A stretch of 33,064 nucleotides of DNA from Candidatus Omnitrophota bacterium. GTDB taxonomy: Bacteria; Ratteibacteria; UBA8468; B48-G9; JAFGKM01. The notes under the pieces were generated by a model, which ran no database searches, was not told the DNA's origin, and saw only the letters and a program-made list of their open reading frames with translations. Position 1 is the stretch's first letter. Every line of letters starts with the position of its first letter. The stretch covers positions 1-33,064 of the forward strand of contig JAFGKM010000023.1 in NCBI GenBank assembly GCA_016928555.1, given 5' to 3'. Positions 6,892 through 14,396 of this stretch are shown piece after piece. Both the position numbers and the translations under genes were made by a program.

Positions 6892-7282
6892 TTTTCATAT
6901 CCTCCTCTTCTTCTTTCTCTTCTTCTTTTTCTTCCTGAGACTGTTTTTTTGATATGTGCACGCCGTGAACAATCACGTCTACGCTTGCAACCTTAAGCCC
7001 GGACATCCTTTCCACTTCCTCTTTTATCGTTTTCTGAACCTGATATGTTACCTCCGGTATATTGGTGTCGTAATCTACAATAACCTTGAGTTCAAAACTG
7101 ACCTCGTTTTCACCCACGATAACCCTGACGCCCGCATCCGGGGCTTTTCTTATAAGCTGGGCTATGCCTCCCACAAGGCTGGTAAATATCCTGTGCACTC
7201 CCGGGACTTTTTTCGCCCCTACCGCGGCTATTGAGGCTAAAACCTCGTTGTCTATCTTGACGTTTCCGTATTTTTCTTCCAT
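6881..7282 (-). CDS. Asp23/Gls24 family protein
   Basis: 133 residues. The central region (GNVKIDNEVLASIAAVGAKK, then VPGV, then the VSFELKVIVDYDTNIPEV segment and VASVDVIVHGV) is typical of the Asp23/Gls24 family, small proteins often encoded beside accBC in Firmicutes and other phyla. Their molecular role is poorly known; some attach to the membrane or relate to alkaline and envelope stress. The last 20 residues form a charged Glu/Lys tail (EEKEEEKEEEED). The gene lies 45 bases after accC and overlaps the PHP gene, suggesting one transcript. Confidence 0.85.
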   Translation of the reverse strand: MEEKYGNVKIDNEVLASIAAVGAKKVPGVHRIFTSLVGGIAQLIRKAPDAGVRVIVGENEVSFELKVIVDYDTNIPEVTYQVQKTIKEEVERMSGLKVASVDVIVHGVHISKKQSQEEKEEEKEEEEDMKNDN

Positions 7283-7327
7283 TTTCCCCCCTGTTTTTGC
7301 GGCAAAAACATCCGGAAAATCATAGCA

Positions 7328-8701
7328 TCAGTTTTTTGCCGCTTCCGCCGAAACCTTCGCCGACTCGGACTCAAGGAAATTTTCAAGCCATTTTACGCTG
7401 TACCTGCCGCTCAAAAAAATAGGGTGCTCAAAAATCTTTTTATAGAGCGGTATGGTTGTTTTTATCCCGCCTATAACCGTCTCGTCAAAAGCCCTCTGCA
7501 TCCGCTCAACCGCCTCGGCGCGCGTCCTGCCGTATGATATCAGCTTCATAATCAAACTGTCGTAATACGAAGGGATTGTATATCCTTCGTATATATGCGT
7601 ATCAACCCTGATGCCCGGCCCGCCCGGCAAAACAAGTTTTTCTATCCTGCCGGGGGACGGCATGAAATTCCGCGACGGGTCTTCGGCGTTTATCCTGCAT
7701 TCAATCGCACATCCCTTGATTTTTATGTCCTTCTGCGTGAAACCGAGCCTGTCGCCCTGCGAGATAAGAATCTGGCTTTTCAAAAGGTCTATCCCGGAAA
7801 CAATCTCGGTAACGGGGTGTTCAACCTGTATCCTTGTATTCATTTCAATAAAGTACGGCCGTCCGTCCGAATCGACAAGAAACTCTATCGTCCCCGCACT
7901 CCGGTACCCTATTTTTTTCGCGAGTTTATACGCATAACCGCAAAGTCTTCTTCTCAGTTTCTCGCCTACAAAAGGAGAAGGACTTTCCTCAATGAGTTTC
8001 TGGTGCCTCCTCTGTATGGAGCAATCCCGTTCCGGGAAAACCATAATATTGCCTCTTTTGTCCCCCAGAAGCTGAACCTCTATATGCCTCGGTCTTTCCA
8101 GAAACTTTTCTAAATAAAGAGCGCTTTCTCCGAATGACGCTTTCGCTTCTTCCTGGCAAGTGGTCCAAAGCTTGTGGAACTCGTCAATCGTATTCACCCG
8201 CCTCATGCCCCTTCCTCCCCCTCCTGCGCTGGCTTTTATGATAACGGGAAAACCTATCTTTTTGGCATGCGCCAGAGCCGCCTTCAAAACGTTCTCCTCG
8301 TAGCCGGGGATAACGGGAATCTTGTAACTTTTGGCTGTCTTTTTGGCAAACGACTTATCCCCCATCATCCTTATATTTTCCGCTGAGGGTCCTATAAAAA
8401 CAATCCTTGAAGCCTCGCATATTTCCACAAAAGGTATGTTTTCAGAAAGAAAACCGTAGCCGGGATGCACGGCATCGGCTCCGGTAATTTCAATGGCGCT
8501 TATCACCGATGGAATGTTAAGATAACTCGCGGATGCAGGGGCAGGACCTATGCATATCTTCTCATCGGCTAATTTTACCGGGAGGGAATCCCTGTCGGCT
8601 TCTGAAAAACCTATAACCGTATTTAATCCGAGTTCCTTACAGCTTCTTATAACCCTCAGCGCAATCTCGCCTCTGTTGGCTATAAAAACTTTTCTGAACA
8701 T
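7328..8701 (-). CDS. accC: Biotin carboxylase, acetyl-CoA carboxylase subunit AccC
   Basis: AccC uses ATP and bicarbonate to carboxylate biotin on AccB, the first half-reaction of acetyl-CoA carboxylase and of fatty acid synthesis. At 457 residues it is slightly longer than usual at the C terminus. Motifs are the N-terminal FIANRGEIALRVIR, HPGYGFLSEN, the ATP-grasp glycine loop KASAGGGGRGMR, ERDCSIQRRHQK, and FIEMNTRIQVEHPVTE with its catalytic and metal residues. It begins 6 bases after accB, so the two are co-translated. The carboxyltransferase subunits are not in the window. Confidence 0.97.
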   Translation of the reverse strand: MFRKVFIANRGEIALRVIRSCKELGLNTVIGFSEADRDSLPVKLADEKICIGPAPASASYLNIPSVISAIEITGADAVHPGYGFLSENIPFVEICEASRIVFIGPSAENIRMMGDKSFAKKTAKSYKIPVIPGYEENVLKAALAHAKKIGFPVIIKASAGGGGRGMRRVNTIDEFHKLWTTCQEEAKASFGESALYLEKFLERPRHIEVQLLGDKRGNIMVFPERDCSIQRRHQKLIEESPSPFVGEKLRRRLCGYAYKLAKKIGYRSAGTIEFLVDSDGRPYFIEMNTRIQVEHPVTEIVSGIDLLKSQILISQGDRLGFTQKDIKIKGCAIECRINAEDPSRNFMPSPGRIEKLVLPGGPGIRVDTHIYEGYTIPSYYDSLIMKLISYGRTRAEAVERMQRAFDETVIGGIKTTIPLYKKIFEHPIFLSGRYSVKWLENFLESESAKVSAEAAKN

Positions 8702-8707
8702 TTTTAG

Positions 8708-9196
8708 TTATCCCTTTGCGCCGGCGGGAGAAGGTCCGTTTGAGGCGCCGAGATGGATTACAAAAAGCACCTGCCCGTATTCCACGGGCTTCCCGTTTTC
8801 CACGAGTATTTCGCTCACCGTGCCGCTGTAATCCGACTTTATCTCATTCATAACCTTCATCGCTTCTATAATACAAAGGGTATCTCCCTTTTTCACGGAT
8901 GCGCCAAGCTCAACAAAAGGTTCGCTTTCAGGTGAAGGGGCATGATAAAATACGCCTACGAGGGGAGCTTTTATATACACAACGTTTTCAAGTTTCTGGG
9001 AAGGCTGTTTGTATTCTTCCAGTATTTCTTCCGTATCCACGCCTTGGATTTTTTCAATCGGCCTGTTTGAATATGCCCGTCCCATTGCGCCTTTTTTCCC
9101 CAGTACGAGGGAAAAATCTCCTTTTCTTACTTCCATGTAGTCAAGTTCATATTCCTTCATAAAATCGGCATATACTTTAAGTTCTTCCGGTTTCAT
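8708..9196 (-). CDS. accB: Biotin carboxyl carrier protein AccB
   Basis: This small protein carries biotin between the biotin carboxylase and carboxyltransferase of acetyl-CoA carboxylase. The C-terminal biotinyl domain has the invariant EAMKVMNEI motif whose lysine is biotinylated. An N-terminal helix and a flexible linker (residues ~50-80) precede it. I chose the ATG at 9196 (162 residues, MKPEELK), which has GGGAGA eight bases upstream. The ATG five codons earlier has no ribosome-binding site and lies beside a perfect-arm palindrome. The gene follows efp by 46 bases and precedes accC by 6. Confidence 0.95.
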   Translation of the reverse strand: MKPEELKVYADFMKEYELDYMEVRKGDFSLVLGKKGAMGRAYSNRPIEKIQGVDTEEILEEYKQPSQKLENVVYIKAPLVGVFYHAPSPESEPFVELGASVKKGDTLCIIEAMKVMNEIKSDYSGTVSEILVENGKPVEYGQVLFVIHLGASNGPSPAGAKG

Positions 9197-9214
9197 TGTT
9201 TTTTCTCCCATAAC

Positions 9215-9230
9215 GTGCGATAAATCGCAC
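9215..9230. repeat. 16-bp palindrome between efp and accB
   Basis: GTGCGATAAATCGCAC has 7-bp arms and a 2-base centre, with CGCTACA beside it. It lies in the 32-base efp-accB gap just before the accB ribosome-binding site. It could be a small hairpin repeat or an operator; there is too little to decide. Confidence 0.45.
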
Positions 9231-9242
9231 CGCTACATCAAA

Positions 9243-9797
9243 CTACACCCGGGTAACGTATTCCCCCGTTCTTGTGTCAACCTTAACCGTATCCCCCGCC
9301 TCAACAAAAAGCGGCGTCTGTACAGTCAATCCGGTCTCAAGCTTTGCCTTCTTCTTCCCGCCCGTAACAGTATCACCCTTATGCCCGGGTTCTGCTTCAA
9401 TAACCTTCAGGTCGACGTTTACGGGTAATTTAACGTCAAGAATTTTGCCTTCGTGAAAAAGGCCGGTAACTTCCAGATTTTCCTTGATGTAGTTCTTTAC
9501 GTCTCCGAGAACTCCCCCCTCTATGATAAACTGTTCATACGTGCCGTTATCCATGAAATGATAGCCGCTGCCGTCACTGTACAGGTAAACAAGGGAAACT
9601 TCATCCACATAGACCGGATTAACCTGTATATCGGACCTGAAAGTATCCTGCAGAACCTTGCCCGTCTTTATATCCTTTGCTTTGAGCCGCACAAGCCCCC
9701 TCCTCTGCTGCTGGTGGGTATGCACAGCGCTGATAACCGTATAGATATTGCCTCCGTACTCAAATATCATCCCGTCCCTCAAATCAATAACATCCAT
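9243..9797 (-). CDS. efp: Elongation factor P with an unusual tip loop
   Basis: EF-P binds stalled ribosomes between the P and E sites and helps form peptide bonds at proline runs. All three beta-barrel domains are present in 184 residues: DLRDGMIFEYGGNIYTV, then the DTFRSDIQVNPVYVDEVSL segment, and the C-terminal LKVIEAEPGHKGDT ... GLTVQTPLFVEAGD. The domain I loop that usually reads PGKG with a modified lysine or arginine reads HTHQQQRRG here, so the modified position appears to be glutamine. The ATG at 9797 is chosen because GGGAGG lies 8 bases upstream; an in-frame GTG at 9803 is too close to it. It has its own promoter and leads the accB-accC-Asp23-PHP run. Confidence 0.93.
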   Translation of the reverse strand: MDVIDLRDGMIFEYGGNIYTVISAVHTHQQQRRGLVRLKAKDIKTGKVLQDTFRSDIQVNPVYVDEVSLVYLYSDGSGYHFMDNGTYEQFIIEGGVLGDVKNYIKENLEVTGLFHEGKILDVKLPVNVDLKVIEAEPGHKGDTVTGGKKKAKLETGLTVQTPLFVEAGDTVKVDTRTGEYVTRV

Positions 9798-9826
9798 AAA
9801 CACATCCTCCCGTTTTGTGAACAGTT

Positions 9827-9855
9827 ATTGTATAATTTAAGGCGGCAAAAAGCAA
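9827..9855 (-). promoter_or_regulatory. Predicted efp promoter
   Basis: TTGCTT (-35, 9850-9855), 17-base spacer, TACAAT (-10, 9827-9832) on the minus strand, about 30 bases before the efp start. The remaining interval up to pepQ (9856-9974) holds a small GCCC/GGGC inverted repeat (GTGCCCACCCGGGCGGC) that I cannot assign. Confidence 0.7.
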
Positions 9856-9974
9856 GGGGGTTTAGTCTTTTCCAATACAAGATGAGCCTGAAGTAAGCCG
9901 CCCGGGTGGGCACATTTTAATCAACCTTTGCTATGTCAGAATTTGTGTCTTTGGTATCAGGGTAAGGCGAGCAA

Positions 9975-10982
9975 TCAGTCCAGAACCACCATATCTTCAA
10001 TGCGGATGCCGCCGAGGTTGGGGATATATATGCCGGGTTCCACGGTAAAAACACATCCTTTTCGTATAATGTCTGCGCTTTTGGAATTCAAAACGGGTTT
10101 TTCGTGGACATCTATGCCCACGCCGTGACCGAGCCCGTGGATAAAGTATTTATCAAGCTCCTTCTTTTTCAATAACTCGGCCGCGTAGCCGTGTATTTCT
10201 TTTCCGGACTTTCCGGGCTTTATGAAATTCATGGTTTTTTCATGCACTTCCTTTAATATCCTGTACATTTCCGAGAAACGTTTGTCAGTCCCTCCGGGGA
10301 AAAAAGTCCTTGTCATGTCGCTTTTGTATCCGCTGAAATCCACCCCGGCGTCCACCACCACAGGCATGCCTTTTTCTATTGCGGTCCCGCGGCTTTTGTT
10401 ATGGGGATATGCGGAATTCGTACCTGATGCCACTATCGGCTCAAAAGCCTCTTTCCTGCCGCCGTATTTTCTTATCATGCAGAGTATCTCTCCCGCTGTT
10501 TCCGTCTCTGTTTTTCCGCACCTGACGATTTTCTTAACCTGCCGGAAAACCTTTGAGTTTATCTCCATGGATTTCCTAATAAGTTTCATCTCGTCCCGAT
10601 CTTTTATCATCCGCATGTCCTTCACTAAATCCGGAACCGGCACAAGGTTATGTCTTTTGCCGAGCGAGGCGAATCCAGAGTAAGTAAGTTCGGTATCTAT
10701 AAAAGCAATTTCTTTATACCTGCCGAGGAATTTGCGGAAAACATCCGGTGTATATGTCTGTATATCTACTCCTCTTTTGCATGAAGGAGTATCAACACAT
10801 TCCTGAAGATACAGTTCTGGGACAAAAAGGCGGCGTTGCGAACGGTCAACTATAAGCAATCCTTCTATGTCAAGGAGTCCGGTAAGGTAAAAAATGTTTG
10901 ACGGGTTTTTTATAAGCAATGCGGGGATGTTTTTCCTGTCAAGGTATTCAACAACTTTTGCAGTGCGTTTTTCGTGGTCCAT
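9975..10982 (-). CDS. M24-family Xaa-Pro peptidase (PepQ/PepP-like)
   Basis: A 335-residue pita-bread fold metallopeptidase that likely removes residues next to proline. The N-terminal creatinase-type domain (NIPALLIKNPSNIFYLTGL) is followed by the catalytic domain with all five metal ligands visible: the aspartates in VVDAGVDFSGYKSDMTRTFF, the histidine in HGLGHGVGIDVHE, and the glutamates in FTVEPGIYI and IRIEDMV. The protein ends straight after MVVLD, about 15-20 residues short of the usual C terminus, but no catalytic residue is lost. It lies upstream of efp, a common pairing. A 37-bp tandem repeat array separates it from argF. Confidence 0.92.
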   Translation of the reverse strand: MDHEKRTAKVVEYLDRKNIPALLIKNPSNIFYLTGLLDIEGLLIVDRSQRRLFVPELYLQECVDTPSCKRGVDIQTYTPDVFRKFLGRYKEIAFIDTELTYSGFASLGKRHNLVPVPDLVKDMRMIKDRDEMKLIRKSMEINSKVFRQVKKIVRCGKTETETAGEILCMIRKYGGRKEAFEPIVASGTNSAYPHNKSRGTAIEKGMPVVVDAGVDFSGYKSDMTRTFFPGGTDKRFSEMYRILKEVHEKTMNFIKPGKSGKEIHGYAAELLKKKELDKYFIHGLGHGVGIDVHEKPVLNSKSADIIRKGCVFTVEPGIYIPNLGGIRIEDMVVLD

Positions 10983-10998
10983 GGATTTCTTTAATTAT

Positions 10999-11134
10999 CG
11001 CAGGCTAAAGACCTGCGGCTACCCGTTAATTGGCACGCAGGCTAAAGACCTGCGGCTACCCGTTAATTGGCACGCAGACTAAAGACCTGCGGCTACCCGT
11101 TAATTGGCACGCAGGCTAAAGACCTGCGGCTACC
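10999..11134. repeat. Tandem array of the 25-bp core, period 37 bp, four units
   Basis: The core CGCAGGCTAAAGACCTGCGG plus CTACC starts at 10999, 11036, 11073 and 11110. The 12-base linker CGTTAATTGGCA is the same between every pair, and the last unit lacks a linker. One unit has a single change (CAGACT). Linkers are identical, so this is not a CRISPR. It fills the space between the argF stop and the pepQ start. Confidence 0.93.
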
Positions 11135-11148
11135 GAAATTTCTATATT

Positions 11149-12069
11149 TTAGAGTTCGGAGTAAAGAGAATGCAGGAGCGCCTTCTGGCAATGGAGGCGG
11201 TTTTCCGCCTGGTCGATTACGACTGAATTTTTGCTGTCTATGACGTCATCGGTCACTTCCCAGCCCCTATGGGCGGGGAGGCAGTGCATGAAAAGGAAAT
11301 CCTTTTTCGCACCTGCCAGCAATTCTTTGTTTATCTGGTATTTGCGGAAAATCTTTTTCTTTGCGGCCATCGCCTTCTCCTCGCCCATGCTTATCCACGT
11401 ATCCGTATATATGACGTCGGCGTCGGAAATAAACCTTCCGGGACGGGTATCCATCTCAAGCAGTTTTTTGTTTTTCACAAGTTTCAGTATCTGCTCCGGA
11501 GGCCTGTATCCCGAAGGAGAGGAAACTCTTATATTAACCCCGAGAATATCGGCGCCGAGTATGAGGGAGTTGCATACGTTGTTGCCGTCGCCTATATAGG
11601 TAACATTCAAACCTTCAACATGCCCCTTCTTCTCGTAGATAGTGAAGTAGTCGCTCAGTATCTGGCAGGGATGAAGCAGGTCGGTAAGAGCATTTATCAC
11701 AGGGTGGGAAAAACTCTTTGCAAATTCCTCCACATCCTCCTGCTTGTACGTCCTTATAACGAGTCCCGAGAGATACCTTGAAAGGACGTCCGAAGTGTCC
11801 CGTATCGTTTCTCCCCGGGAAATCTGGGTCGTGGCTCCGGACATATAAAGAGGCCTGCCTCCGAGCTCGCTTATCGCAACCTCAAAAGAAACCCTTGTCC
11901 GCGTGGAAGGCTTGTTGAAGAGCAGTCCTACGGTCTTGTTTTCAAGAACGGAGGAAAATTTCCCTTTCTTCCTGTCGGATTTGTACTGTTTTGCGAGATT
12001 GAAGATTCTGTAAATCTCTTCTACTGTAAAATCTTTTATCCCGAGGAAATCCCTTTTTAGAATAGACAT
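11149..12069 (-). CDS. argF: Ornithine carbamoyltransferase ArgF
   Basis: ArgF joins carbamoyl phosphate and ornithine to give citrulline in arginine synthesis. With 306 residues it has the standard length. Key motifs are the carbamoyl-phosphate loop STRTRVSFE, LLHPCQILSDY, and the C-terminal FMHCLPAHRG with the catalytic cysteine. The start at 12069 (MSILKRDF) has a good AAGAGGAG ribosome-binding site. The frame continues upstream another 26 codons, but this only translates a REP-like palindrome (a KIPLCPPLIKGEFKGD stretch) and is discarded. It is the third gene of an argB-argD-argF run, separated from argD by that repeat. argC, argJ, argG and argH are not seen. Confidence 0.97.
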   Translation of the reverse strand: MSILKRDFLGIKDFTVEEIYRIFNLAKQYKSDRKKGKFSSVLENKTVGLLFNKPSTRTRVSFEVAISELGGRPLYMSGATTQISRGETIRDTSDVLSRYLSGLVIRTYKQEDVEEFAKSFSHPVINALTDLLHPCQILSDYFTIYEKKGHVEGLNVTYIGDGNNVCNSLILGADILGVNIRVSSPSGYRPPEQILKLVKNKKLLEMDTRPGRFISDADVIYTDTWISMGEEKAMAAKKKIFRKYQINKELLAGAKKDFLFMHCLPAHRGWEVTDDVIDSKNSVVIDQAENRLHCQKALLHSLYSEL

Positions 12070-12084
12070 TTTGATACTCCTCTT

Positions 12085-12136
12085 CAAATCCCCCTTAAAT
12101 TCCCCCTTTATCAAAGGGGGACACAGGGGAATTTTT
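12085..12136. repeat. REP-like C/G-block palindrome between argD and argF
   Basis: CAAATCCCCCTTAAATTCCC then CCCTTTATCAAAGGGGG and GGGGAATTTT. On the coding strand it ends in GGGGGATTTGAAG about 15 bases before the argF start codon, just ahead of the ribosome-binding site. Confidence 0.85.
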
Positions 12137-12164
12137 TCATTTAACACCTCCGGGGCTCCCGCAG

Positions 12165-13352
12165 TCAGCGAGTAAACTCGGCAATAGAGGCATCAAGAAT
12201 TGCAATTCCTTCGTCTATTTCCTGTACGGTGACGGCGACTGACGGCATAATCCTGATTACGTTGCCGTGCGTGCAATTGATGAGGAGTCCTTTACTTGTG
12301 CAGATATCAACCAGGCCCGCGCCTTCCCTGTCCAGTTCCGCGGCAAGCATAACGCCTAAACCTTTTATTTTCTTTACCGCAGGATATTTCTCCTTAAGCG
12401 CCATGAGCTTTTTTCTCAGGTAATCGCCCTGTTTTGCAACGTTTTCTATCAATTTTTCTTTTTCAATCGCGTCAAGAACCGCAAGGCACGCCGCGCAGGC
12501 AAGGGGACTGCCGCCGAATGTGGAGGCATGCGTCCCGGGGACCATAAGGCCGGCTATCTCCTTTTCGGCAATCATAGCGCCTATGGGAAAACCGCCTCCC
12601 AGAGTCTTTGCAAGCGTCATAATATCGGGGACAATTCCTAAATGCTGGTAGGCAAAAAGATTCCCTGTGCGCCCGAAACCTGTCTGTACTTCGTCAAAGA
12701 TAAGAAGCAGGTCGTTTTTTTCACAGAGGTCTTTGACTCTCTTAAGATATTCCCTGTCGGCGACATTTATACCGCCTTCCCCCTGAACGGGCTCAATAAT
12801 AACCGCAACGGTCTGGGCATCCATCGCTTTTTCTAAGGCGTCAAAATCGTTGAACGGAACGTACGAAAAGCCGGGGGGAAGAGGTTCAAAAGGCTTGCTG
12901 TATTTAGGCTGTCCGGTCATCGTAACCGTGGCAAGCGTCCTGCCGTGGAAAGAATTCTCCATAGAGATTATCCCGTACCGCCCCGTGCTTTTCCCGTATA
13001 GCCGGGCGAGTTTGATTGCCGATTCGTTTGCCTCGGCTCCGCTGTTGCAGAAAAAAACCTTGCCGCCGAATGAAAGCTCCGAAAGCCTCTTTGCGAGAGC
13101 CCCCTGCCACGGATGATAGTGATTGTTGGCTATATGTATAAGTTTTTCGGCCTGCCCCTTAATCGCCTCCACAACCTTGGGATGGCAATGCCCCAGTCCG
13201 GATACCGCCCACCCCGGGAAGAAATCAAGGTATTTTTTCCCGTCAATGTCCCACAGGTAACTTCCTTTCCCTTCCACGAAAATGAGTCCGCTTCTTGTGT
13301 AGGAGCCTACTACATACTTTTCATAATTCTGCACAACCTCTTCTTTTTCCAT
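12165..13352 (-). CDS. argD: Acetylornithine aminotransferase ArgD
   Basis: A class III pyridoxal-phosphate aminotransferase that converts N-acetylglutamate semialdehyde to N-acetylornithine. Its 395 residues carry GGKVFFCNSGAEANE, SFHGRTLATVTMTGQ, the PLP aspartate region LLIFDEVQTGFGRTG, and the lysine in TLAKTLGGGFPIGAM that forms the Schiff base. Some family members also act on succinyl-diaminopimelate or other omega-amino acids, but the position between argB and argF favours arginine synthesis. It starts 11 bases after the argB stop. The surrounding TPGTHASTFGGSPLAC segment is normal for the family. Confidence 0.96.
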   Translation of the reverse strand: MEKEEVVQNYEKYVVGSYTRSGLIFVEGKGSYLWDIDGKKYLDFFPGWAVSGLGHCHPKVVEAIKGQAEKLIHIANNHYHPWQGALAKRLSELSFGGKVFFCNSGAEANESAIKLARLYGKSTGRYGIISMENSFHGRTLATVTMTGQPKYSKPFEPLPPGFSYVPFNDFDALEKAMDAQTVAVIIEPVQGEGGINVADREYLKRVKDLCEKNDLLLIFDEVQTGFGRTGNLFAYQHLGIVPDIMTLAKTLGGGFPIGAMIAEKEIAGLMVPGTHASTFGGSPLACAACLAVLDAIEKEKLIENVAKQGDYLRKKLMALKEKYPAVKKIKGLGVMLAAELDREGAGLVDICTSKGLLINCTHGNVIRIMPSVAVTVQEIDEGIAILDASIAEFTR

Positions 13353-13363
13353 TTTTCAGTGCC

Positions 13364-14233
13364 TCAATTGCATATTTCGGTGCCTATTCCGTGCTCGGTA
13401 AACACCTCCAGAACTATCGAGTGGGGGATATTACCGCTTATTATATGCACCTTTTTCACTCCCTTCTTTATGGAAGAAACGCCTGACTTGACTTTGGGTA
13501 TCATGCCTTCCTTGACAATGTTTTTCTCAATAAGCTCCTCAGCCTCCGATACCTGTAAAATGGATATAAGGGTATCGGGGTTCTGGGGATTCCTCATTAC
13601 CCCGAGGACGTCGGTGATAAAAATAAGTTTTTCGGCCTTCAGCCACTCGGCTGCGGCGGAAGCCACGGCATCCCCGTTTATGTTGTACAGGTTATTATCT
13701 TCCCCGTACGCAATCGGCGCCATAACCAACACCCTTTCTTCTTCAAGTCTTGCTTTCACGTAATCCGTGTTTATACTGCCCGCCTGTCCCACAAAACCGA
13801 GGTCTACAATCTCTTCTCCCTTCTGGTAATGGACCTTCTTTGCCGCCATGAATTTCTCCGACGGCTGAAGGGACGAAGCTTTTACCTTCAGAGTTCCTTT
13901 AAGGTATTCCAAAGTATTGTCCCTTATCCCGAAAAGAATATCTTCCACTATCTTCATGGTTCCCGAGTCTGTAACCCTTAGCCCGTCGACAAAAGCGGGT
14001 TTTTTCCCTCTCTTTTCAATCTCCTCGTTTATAAAAGGGCCTCCTCCGCATACAAGCAGGGTTTTCACTCCCACCGCTTCAAGGAATGCCACGTCTTTAA
14101 GGATGTTTTCTTTCACGTTGGGCAGTTTTAAGATACTTCCTCCGAATTTTATGACAAAAATCTTGTCCCTGTATTCTCTTATATACTGATACGCTTCAGC
14201 CAGAACCTCTGCTTTTTTAATCTCTTCTTCCAC
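13364..14233 (-). CDS. argB: Acetylglutamate kinase ArgB
   Basis: ArgB phosphorylates N-acetylglutamate, the second and usually feedback-controlled step of arginine synthesis. The 289-residue amino acid kinase fold shows the N-terminal IKFGGSILK (lysine of the phosphate site), LLVCGGGPFINEEIEKRG, DGLRVTDSGTMKIVE, NINGDAVASAAAEWL and the C-terminal KVKSGVSSIKKGV segment. The start codon is GTG with AAAGGAG seven bases upstream. It is the first gene of the argBDF run. A repeat of the CATTGCGAG family and an AT-rich stretch occupy the space upstream to purC. I saw no clear ARG-box operator. Confidence 0.94.
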   Translation of the reverse strand: MEEEIKKAEVLAEAYQYIREYRDKIFVIKFGGSILKLPNVKENILKDVAFLEAVGVKTLLVCGGGPFINEEIEKRGKKPAFVDGLRVTDSGTMKIVEDILFGIRDNTLEYLKGTLKVKASSLQPSEKFMAAKKVHYQKGEEIVDLGFVGQAGSINTDYVKARLEEERVLVMAPIAYGEDNNLYNINGDAVASAAAEWLKAEKLIFITDVLGVMRNPQNPDTLISILQVSEAEELIEKNIVKEGMIPKVKSGVSSIKKGVKKVHIISGNIPHSIVLEVFTEHGIGTEICN

Positions 14234-14265
14234 TTTTTACTCCTTTACCCCGAACCGACGCTTTC

Positions 14266-14304
14266 TGTCGTTGCGAGCGCTTTTTGCGCGGCAATCTCAA
14301 CCTT
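14266..14304. repeat. Short dispersed repeat (GTCGTTGCGAGCGC type)
   Basis: GTCGTTGCGAGCGCTTTTTG then CGCGGCAATCTCAACC, the second member of the family at 2585-2630. It lies in the argB upstream region. The rest of the 163-base argB-purC gap is AT-rich with no gene. Confidence 0.6.
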
Positions 14305-14396
14305 ATTTTTATAGGGTCGCTGTTATTTTTTTTCCTATTGCAACGAAATATTTTACCATATTTTATAAAAAAGAGGTATAGTAATGCGGCCGGCTT

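Noticed and set aside
9856-9974. Possible 6S RNA or other small RNA between pepQ and efp
   Set aside because: The GTGCCCACCCGGGCGGC hairpin is suggestive, but no long rod-like fold or closing helix could be drawn.
10999-11134. Possible CRISPR array (regular 37-bp period)
   Set aside because: The 12-base spacers are identical and too short, and no cas genes are present. It is a tandem repeat.
12070-12147. Upstream start for ArgF
   Set aside because: The 26 extra codons are a REP-like repeat; the internal ATG has a good ribosome-binding site and gives the normal length.
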